NCBI GenBank assembly: GCA_043798355.1 | Contig: JAZDOT010000027.1 | Span: 1-24,364 of the forward strand | Direction: 5' to 3' | Source: JAZDOT01 sp043798355 | GTDB taxonomy: Bacteria; Patescibacteriota; Gracilibacteria; Peribacterales; Peribacteraceae | DNA length: 24,364 nucleotides | Part shown: one piece after another, positions 9,245 through 16,178 of the stretch | Position numbering within the stretch: position 1 is the stretch's first letter | How the letters are laid out: every line of letters begins with the position of its first letter | Position numbers and translations under genes: made by a program | The notes under the pieces: generated by a model | What the model saw: the letters and a program-made list of their open reading frames with translations, nothing else | What the model was told of the DNA's origin: nothing | Database searches by the model: none

Positions 9245-9697
9245 ATGTGCGGTCTGTCCTGTCTTAAGAATCCCAAATGTTCCTTCGGACTTTTGCTTCG
9301 CATCAGCTTCGGCGTATCGCTCCTCTTCATGGGTCTCACGCACTACATGAATCTCGCGGGGTTCGTTGCCATGGCGCGTGACGGCATGGGAGCTCTGGAA
9401 TTTGTCGGCGTCATCTGGGCGTACATCCTGCCTGCTCTTATGATCCTCGGCGGCGCGCTGGTCGCCGTGGGGCTCTTTCCGGAGATCGGCGTTGCCGCCT
9501 CTGCGGTTGCCCTCGGTTCCATTCCTGTCGGGATGCTCGCGCGGCCTGTTCTGACAGGTGTGTCTGTGACGGATGTCATGCCTGCGGCTATCAATGCCTT
9601 CATCTGGCTCATCGTGCTCTTCCTCGTCGTGAAGACCATGGGCTGCTGCTGCGGAGGTTACTGCAGCGAAGAAGGCGGATCGTGCTGCTCGAAATAA
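9245..9697 (+). CDS. DoxX-family-like membrane protein with Cys-rich tail
   Basis: The 150-aa protein has four predicted membrane spans, about residues 14-34, 53-75, 80-100 and 113-132. LLLRISFGVSLLFMGLTHY at the first span resembles DoxX/DoxD proteins, which are linked to redox and oxidative-stress systems. Both ends carry cysteines: Cys2, Cys6 and Cys12 at the N-terminus, and Cys134-136, Cys140, Cys147 and Cys148 in the tail GCCCGGYCSEEGGSCC, which could bind metal. ATG 9245 begins the conserved part; a possible TTG at 9185 would lie inside the dyad promoter. A clear terminator follows at 9720. Confidence 0.7.
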   Translation: MCGLSCLKNPKCSFGLLLRISFGVSLLFMGLTHYMNLAGFVAMARDGMGALEFVGVIWAYILPALMILGGALVAVGLFPEIGVAASAVALGSIPVGMLARPVLTGVSVTDVMPAAINAFIWLIVLFLVVKTMGCCCGGYCSEEGGSCCSK

Positions 9698-9719
9698 CTT
9701 GCGATATCTTTTGAACATG

Positions 9720-9743
9720 AGCCCTCCGCAAGGGGGGCTTTTT
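9720..9743 (+). terminator. Rho-independent terminator after the DoxX-like gene
   Basis: AGCCCTCC (9720-9727) pairs with GGGGGGCT (9732-9739), with one G-T wobble and a GCAA loop, and runs into TTTTT. It is the only classical intrinsic terminator I found. Confidence 0.85.
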
Positions 9744-9765
9744 CATATGGAACCCCCTCACTCGG

Positions 9766-9789
9766 TCTCTCCCACTGCAAGGGGAGAGA
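9766..9789. repeat. CTCTCCC/GGGAGAG palindrome between convergent genes
   Basis: TCTCTCCC (9766-9773) pairs with GGGAGAGA (9782-9789) around an 8-base loop, 17 bases past the clpP stop. The surrounding CCCCCTCACTCGG wording resembles a palindrome type that is dispersed in many bacterial genomes. It may end clpP transcription, but there is no U-run. Confidence 0.5.
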
Positions 9790-9805
9790 GGCAGAGGAAT
9801 TTACT

Positions 9806-10447
9806 TTATTGTTTCTTCACAATCCTGTCGATGATCCCGTAGGCGAGGGCCTCCTCGGCACTCATGAACTTGTCACGTTCTGTATCGAGCGAAACCTGCT
9901 CCAGCTTCTTGCCCGTGTGCTTCGCGATCATGACGTTGAGGAGATTCTTCGTCTTAATGATGTGATCCGCGTGGATGGCGATGTCCGTCGCCTGCCCCTC
10001 GGTTCCGCCGAGCGGTTGGTGAATCATGATTTCGGAATGCTCCAGCGCATAGCGCTTCCCCTTCTCGCCGCCCATGAGGATGATGGCTGCGCCTGAGGCT
10101 GCGATGCCAAGACATACCGTGGAGACCTTCGGCTGGACCAGCTGCATGGTGTCGTAGATGGCCAGCGTGCTCGTCACCTGCCCGCCGGGGGAGTTCACGT
10201 AGAACGTGATGTCCTTCTTCGGGTCTTCTTTCTCGAGGAACAGGAACTGCGCGATGATGGAGTTCGCGATGTCGTCGCCGATGGCCGAGCCGAGGAAGAC
10301 GATGCGTTCCTCGAGCAGACGCGAGTAGATGTCGTAGACCCTCTCGCCGAACTGCGTCTTCTCGATGACAGTGGGAATGAGTGTTGCATGGGGCGTGATG
10401 ATGCCGCGCGAAATATTCTGTGCAATGGATTGGATGGAGGGATGCAT
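9806..10447 (-). CDS. clpP: ATP-dependent Clp protease proteolytic subunit
   Basis: The 213-aa serine peptidase subunit assembles as a tetradecamer with Clp ATPases. The catalytic triad is intact: Ser118 in GIAASGAA, His143 in MIHQPLGG and Asp192 in DTERDKF, with the same spacing as in E. coli ClpP. Oxyanion-side residues NSPGG (85-89) and the handle region GTEGQATDI are typical. The residue after the Ser is Gly rather than the usual Met. The mature-type start LIPTVIEKT lies at residue 23, so the first 20 or so residues look like a propeptide; no other ATG fits. It is divergent from miaA, with a heptamer repeat directly before its ATG. Confidence 0.95.
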   Translation of the reverse strand: MHPSIQSIAQNISRGIITPHATLIPTVIEKTQFGERVYDIYSRLLEERIVFLGSAIGDDIANSIIAQFLFLEKEDPKKDITFYVNSPGGQVTSTLAIYDTMQLVQPKVSTVCLGIAASGAAIILMGGEKGKRYALEHSEIMIHQPLGGTEGQATDIAIHADHIIKTKNLLNVMIAKHTGKKLEQVSLDTERDKFMSAEEALAYGIIDRIVKKQ

Positions 10448-10451
10448 AAGA

Positions 10452-10479
10452 AAAATTGAAAATTGAAAATTGATAATTC
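10452..10479. repeat. Four tandem heptamers, AAAATTG type, before clpP
   Basis: Three exact AAAATTG units and a degenerate ATAATTC lie immediately upstream of the clpP ATG. On the clpP strand they read CAATTTT and form a pyrimidine/A-rich leader. Confidence 0.85.
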
Positions 10480-10593
10480 TTTCACATCATACCGTTTTCT
10501 GACAGTTTTCGGCAGTAGGCATGAGAAGGGGAATGTGGTGGAGCGGAATGTAAACTCTTTATGACATCTCTTCAGCATTCCGCTGTTCGACGC

Positions 10594-10599
10594 TAAGGT
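10594..10599 (+). promoter_or_regulatory. TANNNT box six bases before miaA
   Basis: TAAGGT is followed by six bases and the miaA ATG, with TTCAGC 17 bases upstream (10571-10576). It is a weak match on its own and is reported because the same spacing recurs before other genes here. Confidence 0.3.
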
Positions 10600-10605
10600 A
10601 CGGAT

Positions 10606-11556
10606 ATGATTGACCGCAAACTCATGAGGGAGCTTCGGGGATTCCTCGCGCGTTCCGCGCATCCGCTCATCGTCATCCTCGGACCCACGGCCAGCGGAAA
10701 AACCGCATTTTCCATCGACCTTGCACGTATTCTGAAGAAAGAGGGAATCGGGGCGGAAATCATCAATGCGGATTCCCGGCAGCTCTACCGCCACCTCGAC
10801 ATCGGGACTGCAAAAATATCGAAGAAGGAAATGCACGGCATTCCCCATCATCTCCTGAATGTGCTCGATCCCGACGAAGAAGTGACAGCTGCATGGTACA
10901 AGGAGGAAGCTGCAGGAACGATTGGAGAAATTCTTCAGCGTGGCCATCTTCCCATGCTCGTCGGGGGTTCCATGCTCTATATCAGTGCCGTCATGGACGG
11001 GTTACGTTTCGCCCCTGCGGGAGATCCAAAGGTGCGGACGGAACTGGAGAGGTCCTTCGCGAACGATCACGGGAAGACGCTGAGCGCGTGCCTGTGGAAG
11101 TTGGATCCGGAAGCCGCAGCGGCCATCAACCCGAAGAATCCGCGCCATGTCGTTCGTGCCCTCGAAATTGTCCTCTCAACAGGGAAGAGAGTTTCCGATG
11201 CCAAAAAGAAAGGCACGGTTCCATTCGATCTTTTCGTCATCGGTATGCAGTGGCCGCGGGAGAAACTGAAGAAGCGCATACATGAGAGGACGCATGTTCT
11301 TTTTGAAGAAGGTTGGGTCGCGGAGGTCAGGGGATTGATGAAGAAAGGGTACAGACCGGATGCCCCCGCAATGGAAAGTCACGGTTACCGCGAAATCATG
11401 GAGGCACTCCGATCGGGAGCAGCGATCAATGAGGAAAAACTGTGCGAAGCGATCACGAAGAAATCATGCGCATATGCAAAGAGACAGATGACATGGTGGA
11501 AGCACGATCGGAGAATTCACTGGATCAGGCCTGAGCCTGCTCGACCGAAGGGATGA
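10606..11556 (+). CDS. miaA: tRNA dimethylallyltransferase
   Basis: MiaA adds the isopentenyl group to A37 of tRNAs that read U-starting codons. The protein has 316 aa, the family norm. The P-loop GPTASGKT is at residues 26-33, and NADSRQLYRHLDIGTAK (54-70) holds the catalytic Asp56 and tRNA-contacting residues. PHHLLNVLDPDEEVTAAWY follows, then LVGGSMLYISA (usually VGGTGLY, so Met replaces a Gly). The C-terminus has SHGYREIMEAL and the YAKRQMTWW element typical of MiaA. The last 32 bases overlap the 3' end of a convergent small gene. Confidence 0.95.
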   Translation: MIDRKLMRELRGFLARSAHPLIVILGPTASGKTAFSIDLARILKKEGIGAEIINADSRQLYRHLDIGTAKISKKEMHGIPHHLLNVLDPDEEVTAAWYKEEAAGTIGEILQRGHLPMLVGGSMLYISAVMDGLRFAPAGDPKVRTELERSFANDHGKTLSACLWKLDPEAAAAINPKNPRHVVRALEIVLSTGKRVSDAKKKGTVPFDLFVIGMQWPREKLKKRIHERTHVLFEEGWVAEVRGLMKKGYRPDAPAMESHGYREIMEALRSGAAINEEKLCEAITKKSCAYAKRQMTWWKHDRRIHWIRPEPARPKG

Positions 11557-11926
11557 CGTCGCGGCCTTCGGAGGGAATCCGGTCGAACTTCTGCAGTGTC
11601 TGCTGTCCGAGGTTGGTCAAAGCTTCCTCGCGTTGCTTCGGATCCAGTCCTCTGATTTTCTCCATGTATTCCCTTGTCACTTCTACCAAAGCGCTCTCAG
11701 GCTTCAATTCCGGGAAAGGAATGTTCATGATGTTGCTCTGCCGCCTCGGTTGCCTACTGTCATTCTCCAGTTTCTTTTCTGCCCCCTTTCCTATTGTTGA
11801 GGACAGAGCATCCAGCTTCTTTTCTGAGGATTCCATGGGCTTCAATCGTTTATCGATTATGCTGCGATTTTTTCCTTCCTGCTCGGCGAGCATGCCCGGC
11901 TTCAGTTTTTCGATATCTCTCATCAT
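11525..11926 (-). CDS. Small charged hypothetical protein
   Basis: The 133-aa protein is of unknown function. Its sequence is hydrophilic, Lys/Glu/Gln-rich and mostly helical in look, with no Cys, no membrane span and no signal peptide. It includes a stretch VEVTREYMEKIRGLDPKQRE that could form a helical hairpin. The minus frame is preferred over the overlapping plus frame, which is Cys/Ser/Phe-rich and unlike a protein. The start is one of two adjacent ATGs (11926 or 11923). TAGAAT lies five bases before the first. Its 3' end overlaps miaA by 32 bases. Confidence 0.55.
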   Translation of the reverse strand: MMRDIEKLKPGMLAEQEGKNRSIIDKRLKPMESSEKKLDALSSTIGKGAEKKLENDSRQPRRQSNIMNIPFPELKPESALVEVTREYMEKIRGLDPKQREEALTNLGQQTLQKFDRIPSEGRDVIPSVEQAQA

Positions 11927-11972
11927 AGGAAATTCTAGCAGAAAACGGCGCCGAAATCCACGATTGCTCTCC

Positions 11973-12284
11973 CTAATTGGCCGATGAAGCGGAACAATTC
12001 TTATCGTAACACTTGAACGTCGTCTTGTTGCACTTGTACTGTGTGCCGTACAGTTTTGCGCACCTTGCGTTCGTCTTGCAGTACATCAGCGGCTTCTTCT
12101 TGCAGAGCTTCGTGATGGGATTGCAGAACTTGCTCGAATCCAAACAGTCCACGTTCTTCAAACAGGATTTGGGAGTGGAAGCAGCGGAGGAGGCAGCTCC
12201 AACCTGGGTGGCAATGATGAAACTCGCGAGAGTAAGGGTGCCGAAGCTTATGAGACCGGAGGTGAGAAGGCGTGCGGAACGCAT
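11973..12284 (-). CDS. Secreted Cys-rich small protein with two repeats
   Basis: The 103-aa protein has a typical Sec signal peptide: MRSARLL, a hydrophobic core to about residue 28, then VGAASSA as a likely cleavage region. The mature part has nine Cys in about 58 residues, arranged as two similar modules. The first is C-x5-C-x6-C-x6-C and the second is C-x5-C-x9-C-x6-C, each ending in a KxC pair, with one further Cys near the C-terminus. The mature chain is strongly basic. The pattern suggests disulfide-bonded knots exposed at the cell surface or released. I do not recognise a named bacterial family. Confidence 0.7.
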   Translation of the reverse strand: MRSARLLTSGLISFGTLTLASFIIATQVGAASSAASTPKSCLKNVDCLDSSKFCNPITKLCKKKPLMYCKTNARCAKLYGTQYKCNKTTFKCYDKNCSASSAN

Positions 12285-12388
12285 AACAGGAAGGGGGAGA
12301 GAGCGGGTTGAACTCTACGTTCGGTCGATTCATGTGTACAGATCATTACAGTGGCGCACTGTCAAAAACTTGGTACGATGCATTTTGC

Positions 12389-13669
12389 ATGGAAAACTCT
12401 TCGCCCCTTGCCTATCGGCTGCGTCCGAAAACTCTGGCGGACTTCGTCGGGCAGGAGCACGTCATCGGCGAGGGGACGGCGCTTCGTACCGCGATCGAAC
12501 AGGATGCCCTCTCCTCCGTGATCCTCGCGGGCCCCCCGGGCACGGGAAAGACCACGCTCGCCCATGTCATCGCCGAGACGACGAAAGCGGCATTCGTCCA
12601 GATCAATGCCGTGACGAGCGGGGTGAAAGATTTGAAGGAAGTCTGTGCGGAGGCGGAGCGCGTGCGGACGGGCCTCAGGCAGCGCACGGTCCTCTTCATC
12701 GACGAGATTCACCGCTTCAACAAGGCGCAGCAGGATGCGCTGCTTCCGTACGTGGAGAGCGGCGACGTCATCCTCATCGGCGCGACGACGCAGAATCCCT
12801 CCTTCGAAGTGATCTCTGCTCTCGTCTCGCGGTCGCAGGTGTACCTCCTCCAGCCGCTCACGCTTCCGCAATTGATGACCGTACTCAAACGTGCGATTGT
12901 GCACAAAGAAGGCTATGCGGGAACGGTGAAGATCACGGATGACGCACTGGAGAGGATTGCAACGATTGCCGGAGGGGACGCGCGTATCGCACTGAACGCG
13001 CTCGAGCTCTCCGTGCTCACGGCCGGGAAGAAGATGAGCCTGAAAGACATCGAGAAGCTCTTCTCCTCCCGATCGCAGCGCTATGACCGGGCGGGGGAGG
13101 ATCACTACGATACGATTTCCGCTTTCATCAAAACGCTCCGCGGCAGTGACGTCGACGCCGCGCTCCTGTGGCTCTTCAAGATGATCGCGTCCGGCGAGGA
13201 GCCGCGCTTCCTGTTCCGTCGCATGATGATCTTCGCGAGCGAAGACGTCGGCAATGCCGATCCGCGTGCACTCCCCCTGGTGGTTTCCGCGTGGCAGGCC
13301 TTCGAACTCGTTGGATTGCCGGAAGGGGAGTTCTTCCTCGCGCATGCCTGCGTGTACCTCGCGCAGGCACCCAAGAGCAATGCCGTCACGCGGGCCAAGG
13401 ATGCAGCGAAGCACGTCGTCCGGAATGCCCCCTCGATCGAAGTGCCGTTTCACCTCAGAAACGCTCCCGTTCGCGCTATGGCGGAGCAGGGCTACCATCA
13501 GGGGTACCGCTACCCGCATGACGATCCGCGAGGGGTCGTTGCCGGTCATTACTTCCCCATCGGGATGCAACCGGTGACGTTCTACTGCCCGACAGAGAGG
13601 GGATTTGAAGCGGAGGTGAGGCAGCGGGTTATGAAGGCGAAGGAGATCGTGAGGATGGCAGACCAGTAA
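12389..13669 (+). CDS. rarA: Replication-associated recombination protein RarA (MgsA)
   Basis: RarA is an AAA+ ATPase acting at stalled replication forks, related to clamp-loader subunits. The protein has 426 aa from ATG 12389, which gives the standard opening SSPLAYRLRPKTLADFVGQ. A start at 12308 would add 27 residues with no similarity. Motifs: Walker A GPPGTGKT (48-55), Walker B LFIDEIHRF (102-110), sensor 1 GATTQNPSFE (131-140) and the arginine finger in SRSQV (Arg148). The C-terminal tetramerisation part shows RMMIFASEDVGNADP and EQGYHQGYRYPHDDP, both diagnostic of RarA/WRNIP1. TACGAT lies nine bases before the ATG. Confidence 0.95.
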   Translation: MENSSPLAYRLRPKTLADFVGQEHVIGEGTALRTAIEQDALSSVILAGPPGTGKTTLAHVIAETTKAAFVQINAVTSGVKDLKEVCAEAERVRTGLRQRTVLFIDEIHRFNKAQQDALLPYVESGDVILIGATTQNPSFEVISALVSRSQVYLLQPLTLPQLMTVLKRAIVHKEGYAGTVKITDDALERIATIAGGDARIALNALELSVLTAGKKMSLKDIEKLFSSRSQRYDRAGEDHYDTISAFIKTLRGSDVDAALLWLFKMIASGEEPRFLFRRMMIFASEDVGNADPRALPLVVSAWQAFELVGLPEGEFFLAHACVYLAQAPKSNAVTRAKDAAKHVVRNAPSIEVPFHLRNAPVRAMAEQGYHQGYRYPHDDPRGVVAGHYFPIGMQPVTFYCPTERGFEAEVRQRVMKAKEIVRMADQ

Positions 13670-13683
13670 CGAAAACCGGCATA

Positions 13684-13712
13684 TTGCTTAATACAATAAG
13701 ATATTGTACAAT
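13684..13712 (+). promoter_or_regulatory. Sigma-70-like promoter before the membrane protein gene
   Basis: TTGCTT (13684-13689), a 17-base spacer and TACAAT (13707-13712) give a good match. The ATG is nine bases after the -10 box, leaving a 5' leader of only a few bases. ACAATA and TATTGT inside the spacer form a 6-bp dyad. Confidence 0.6.
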
Positions 13713-13721
13713 GCAATAAAC

Positions 13722-14306
13722 ATGCATATCAATTCTTCTCTCCGCTCGTTCGCTCACAATCATGACGAGTTGCCCGCGTTCCACGTGGGGTACATCGTGC
13801 TCGTTTTCATCATCGTCGGTCTCCTCAATGCCGGTGTCTTCGCGCTCCTCATCATCGCCCATATGGCACTCGATACCGTGAAGTACCGGGAGCGGCACGG
13901 ATTCGGCTGGAAATTGACGGTGGAAGGAATCCTCCGGGAGAACCTGTTCGATTGCGCGCTCCTCGCAGCCTCCCTCCTCTTCTCCGTCTACCTGCATCCG
14001 TCCGTCATTCTGCTCGGCCTGTCCGGCATCGCCCGCACGGAACTCACGCTCGTGCGCGCCGCGGGGACCATCCTCCCACGCATGGAAATCTTCGAACATT
14101 TCCTCTGGATTCTCCTGCACATGCGGACGTACTTCGCGCATCCTCATCTCCGCCTCCAGCGCGGCCTCGGCATCGCGGAAATGGTTTCCCTGGTCGTGCT
14201 CCTGATGACCGTTCCTCTCCTCCTCCTCGCGCCATTCATCCTGCATATGGAGAGCTCTACAGTGAAAGAGGTGCTCCTGCTGGAGATGATTCCGTGGAAG
14301 ATTTAG
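13722..14306 (+). CDS. Hypothetical polytopic membrane protein
   Basis: The 194-aa protein is not assigned to a family. Predicted spans lie at about residues 22-48, 76-102 and 153-173, with a possible amphipathic or short span at 122-136. Histidines are frequent in loops and near helix ends (HNHDE at 12-16, HVGY, IIAHMALD, LLHMRTYFAHPHL), which could mean metal or heme contact but proves nothing. ATG 13722 is chosen over an upstream TTG because of its position relative to the promoter. It is transcribed alone, and the stop codon begins a hexamer repeat shared with the convergent ZIP gene end. Confidence 0.75.
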   Translation: MHINSSLRSFAHNHDELPAFHVGYIVLVFIIVGLLNAGVFALLIIAHMALDTVKYRERHGFGWKLTVEGILRENLFDCALLAASLLFSVYLHPSVILLGLSGIARTELTLVRAAGTILPRMEIFEHFLWILLHMRTYFAHPHLRLQRGLGIAEMVSLVVLLMTVPLLLLAPFILHMESSTVKEVLLLEMIPWKI

Positions 14307-14333
14307 AATTAGGATTAGTATGAGGGTTAGGAT
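14304..14333. repeat. Five tandem hexamers, TAGGAT type, starting at a stop codon
   Basis: The units are TAGAAT, TAGGAT, TAGTAT, GAGGGT and TAGGAT. The first three bases are the TAG stop of the membrane protein gene. The array fills the 33-base gap to the convergent ZIP gene. Confidence 0.85.
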
Positions 14334-14339
14334 CTCCGG

Positions 14340-15098
14340 CTATGATCCTGTCATCTTCAGCCCGTACATGATGGCGATCCCCGCAATGATGAAGATCAAT
14401 TGCAGGAATGCCGCCTGGAGGCGGGTTTCCTTGTGGAGCTCGGGGATCAGATCCGTTCCGGCGAGGTAGAGGAAGTTCCCCGCTGCCACTGCGAGGAGGG
14501 CGTCTCCGACCATCGGGATGTTCCGGCCGATCATGAGGACGACGACAGCGCCAACAACGGCAGTGCTGGCCGAAAGAAGATTCCAGGCGAGCGCTCTCGA
14601 GCGCGCATAGCCGCTGTAGAGCAGGAGCGCATACTCGCCGATTTCCTGCGGGATCTCGTGGAAAACGACGGCGATGGTCGTGGCCAGTCCCAGCGGAATG
14701 CTGACGAGGAAACTTCCTGCGATGAGCGCGCCGTCGATGAAGTTGTGGAGTGCGTCCCCGACGAGACTCAGGAGTCCCAGCGGGTGGTGGTGTTCGTGCG
14801 ACGGGTAGATGTGGCAGTGGTGCCAGTGGATGATCTTCTCGATCGAGAAGGAGAGGAGGATGCCGCCGAGGATCCAGAGGACGCTTCGCGGGAAGAAATC
14901 CGGATCGTTGGAGAGCTCCGGGATGATGTGGAGGAAGACATCTCCGAGAAGGGTTCCGGTGGAGAAACTGACGAAGTAGAGGAGGATGCGCTCCATGAGG
15001 CTCTGTTTGATTCCGAGGAGCAAAACACCGACGAGCGAGAGGAAGCTCACGGCGATGACGCTCATGAGCGCGAGGGGGACGGGGGTAGCCCACTGCAT
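14340..15098 (-). CDS. ZIP-family divalent metal transporter
   Basis: The protein has 252 aa and about eight membrane spans. It is a likely importer of zinc or a similar divalent metal. Helix IV has HNFIDG (118-123) and helix V has HEIPQE (147-152), the paired metal-binding motifs of ZIP/ZupT proteins. The cytosolic loop between spans 3 and 4 is His-rich (HWHHCHIYPSHEHHH, 91-105), as is common in the family. ATG 15098 lies nine bases after the stop of the TsaE-HD gene, so the two are probably cotranscribed. TAGAGT sits six bases before the ATG, but its TAG is also that stop codon. Confidence 0.93.
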   Translation of the reverse strand: MQWATPVPLALMSVIAVSFLSLVGVLLLGIKQSLMERILLYFVSFSTGTLLGDVFLHIIPELSNDPDFFPRSVLWILGGILLSFSIEKIIHWHHCHIYPSHEHHHPLGLLSLVGDALHNFIDGALIAGSFLVSIPLGLATTIAVVFHEIPQEIGEYALLLYSGYARSRALAWNLLSASTAVVGAVVVLMIGRNIPMVGDALLAVAAGNFLYLAGTDLIPELHKETRLQAAFLQLIFIIAGIAIMYGLKMTGS

Positions 15099-15107
15099 GG
15101 GTGCACT

Positions 15108-16130
15108 CTAGAACGGAACGCCGTCCGGGAAAAGTTCGGTTTCGATGGAACGCCCCTGTGCGAACCAGATGCGGGATTCTTCGGCTTTCGCTGAACCATA
15201 GCGCTTTGTGAAGTCTTCGAAGCGCTCCGTGAGTGAAACGATGCGGTCGAGCGCAAGGCGCTTGTCGCTGTAGAAGAGGATCTTCTGCTCGATGGTCGCG
15301 TGTGAGTGCGGCGGGATGCGGAGTCCGTGCGTTTCCACGATGGTCGCAATGGCATCGAAATTCTGTTCCCGGAGAAAGGCGGCGCACGCCGCTTCGTGCC
15401 TGAGCGCCGTGTAACGTTCTTGCCACTGTTTCCAGAGTGCGCGGTGGTCGTCGGTCACCTCCGTTTTCACATGGGCGGCGAATTGGCCCCTGTCGAAGTC
15501 CACGAAGCGCAGCAGATCATGAACGGCTGCGGCACGTTTCACTGCAAGTGTCCTCACGATTGTTCCGTGGGAGAGAAGGTGCAGTGCGATTCTTTCTGAG
15601 AAGGAGGCGACCGCATCGCAGTGCGCGATGACGGGGGAGGGGAGTCGGACATCCGTTCTCCATTGGCTGATTGTTTGATCAGAAGGAAAAGAAATGTCGT
15701 TGAATGTCACTGTCAGTGTTCGTCCTGTTTCTTCCGGAGAACGGTCTTCGAAGTGAAGATGGATATCACTTTCTGCGATCAATGCGGGACACCGGTCCGC
15801 CCACTCGATGCACCGGATGCCTTCATGATCGTCGTTCGAAGCGAGGAATTCCCGAGCCTGTTTCTCCGAGAGTCTGTAGAGATCGATATGGAGGAATTCC
15901 CCGCCCGACGGGAGCGGATGCCTTTGTTCGAGAGCGAACGTGGGACTGACAACGGATGTTCCCACCCCCAGTGCTCCGGCAAATCCCTGCAGGAATGTCG
16001 TCTTCCCAGCACCGAGGAGTCCTGTGAGTGCGATCGTGAGGGAAGGGGAATAGAGCGTTGCTGCGAGTGAGCGACCGGCTGATCCCGTCGTTTCCGTGTT
16101 CTGAAGCCGTAAAGTGACCTGTTCAGGCAT
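15108..16130 (-). CDS. tsaE: TsaE (t6A ATPase)-HD phosphohydrolase fusion
   Basis: The 340-aa protein joins two domains. Residues 1-145 are TsaE, the ATPase that drives t6A37 tRNA modification with TsaB and TsaD: P-loop GLLGAGKTT (37-45), VSPTFALEQRH (61-71), HIDLYRL (81-87) and IEWADR (108-113, acidic Glu109). TsaE usually ends at about 150-160. Here an open frame continues into an HDIG-type HD domain (about 163-310): His170 in AHCDAV, His204-Asp205 in AAVHDLLRF, His245 in LRHEAACAAFL and Asp289 in KILFYSDKRL, then DRIVSLTERFEDF. All predicted metal ligands are present, so the HD part should be active. There is no internal start with a leader. It is divergent from the M23 peptidase gene. Confidence 0.88.
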   Translation of the reverse strand: MPEQVTLRLQNTETTGSAGRSLAATLYSPSLTIALTGLLGAGKTTFLQGFAGALGVGTSVVSPTFALEQRHPLPSGGEFLHIDLYRLSEKQAREFLASNDDHEGIRCIEWADRCPALIAESDIHLHFEDRSPEETGRTLTVTFNDISFPSDQTISQWRTDVRLPSPVIAHCDAVASFSERIALHLLSHGTIVRTLAVKRAAAVHDLLRFVDFDRGQFAAHVKTEVTDDHRALWKQWQERYTALRHEAACAAFLREQNFDAIATIVETHGLRIPPHSHATIEQKILFYSDKRLALDRIVSLTERFEDFTKRYGSAKAEESRIWFAQGRSIETELFPDGVPF

Positions 16131-16158
16131 TGACTAATAATAGTAATAATGTTAATAT
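16130..16158 (+). promoter_or_regulatory. Sigma-70 promoter of the M23 peptidase gene
   Basis: TTGACT (16130-16135), exactly 17 bases, then TAATAT (16153-16158): the best consensus promoter in the window. The ATG is 20 bases after the -10 box. The -35 box overlaps the start codon of the divergent TsaE-HD gene, so the two genes may affect each other. Confidence 0.75.
16137..16142 (-). promoter_or_regulatory. TANNNT box six bases before TsaE-HD
   Basis: On the minus strand TATTAT is followed by TAGTCA and the ATG. No convincing -35 is seen at the usual distance. It lies within the plus-strand promoter of the M23 gene. Confidence 0.4.
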
Positions 16159-16178
16159 AGTACAGAACATACACCCCC

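Noticed and set aside
11553..11987. A 144-codon plus-strand frame opposite the small charged gene
   Set aside because: The composition is Cys/Ser/Phe-rich without a signal peptide or domain. The minus-strand frame has a far more protein-like make-up.
12362..13570. A 402-codon open frame on the minus strand across rarA
   Set aside because: It is antisense to a well-supported gene, with skewed composition and no recognisable domain.
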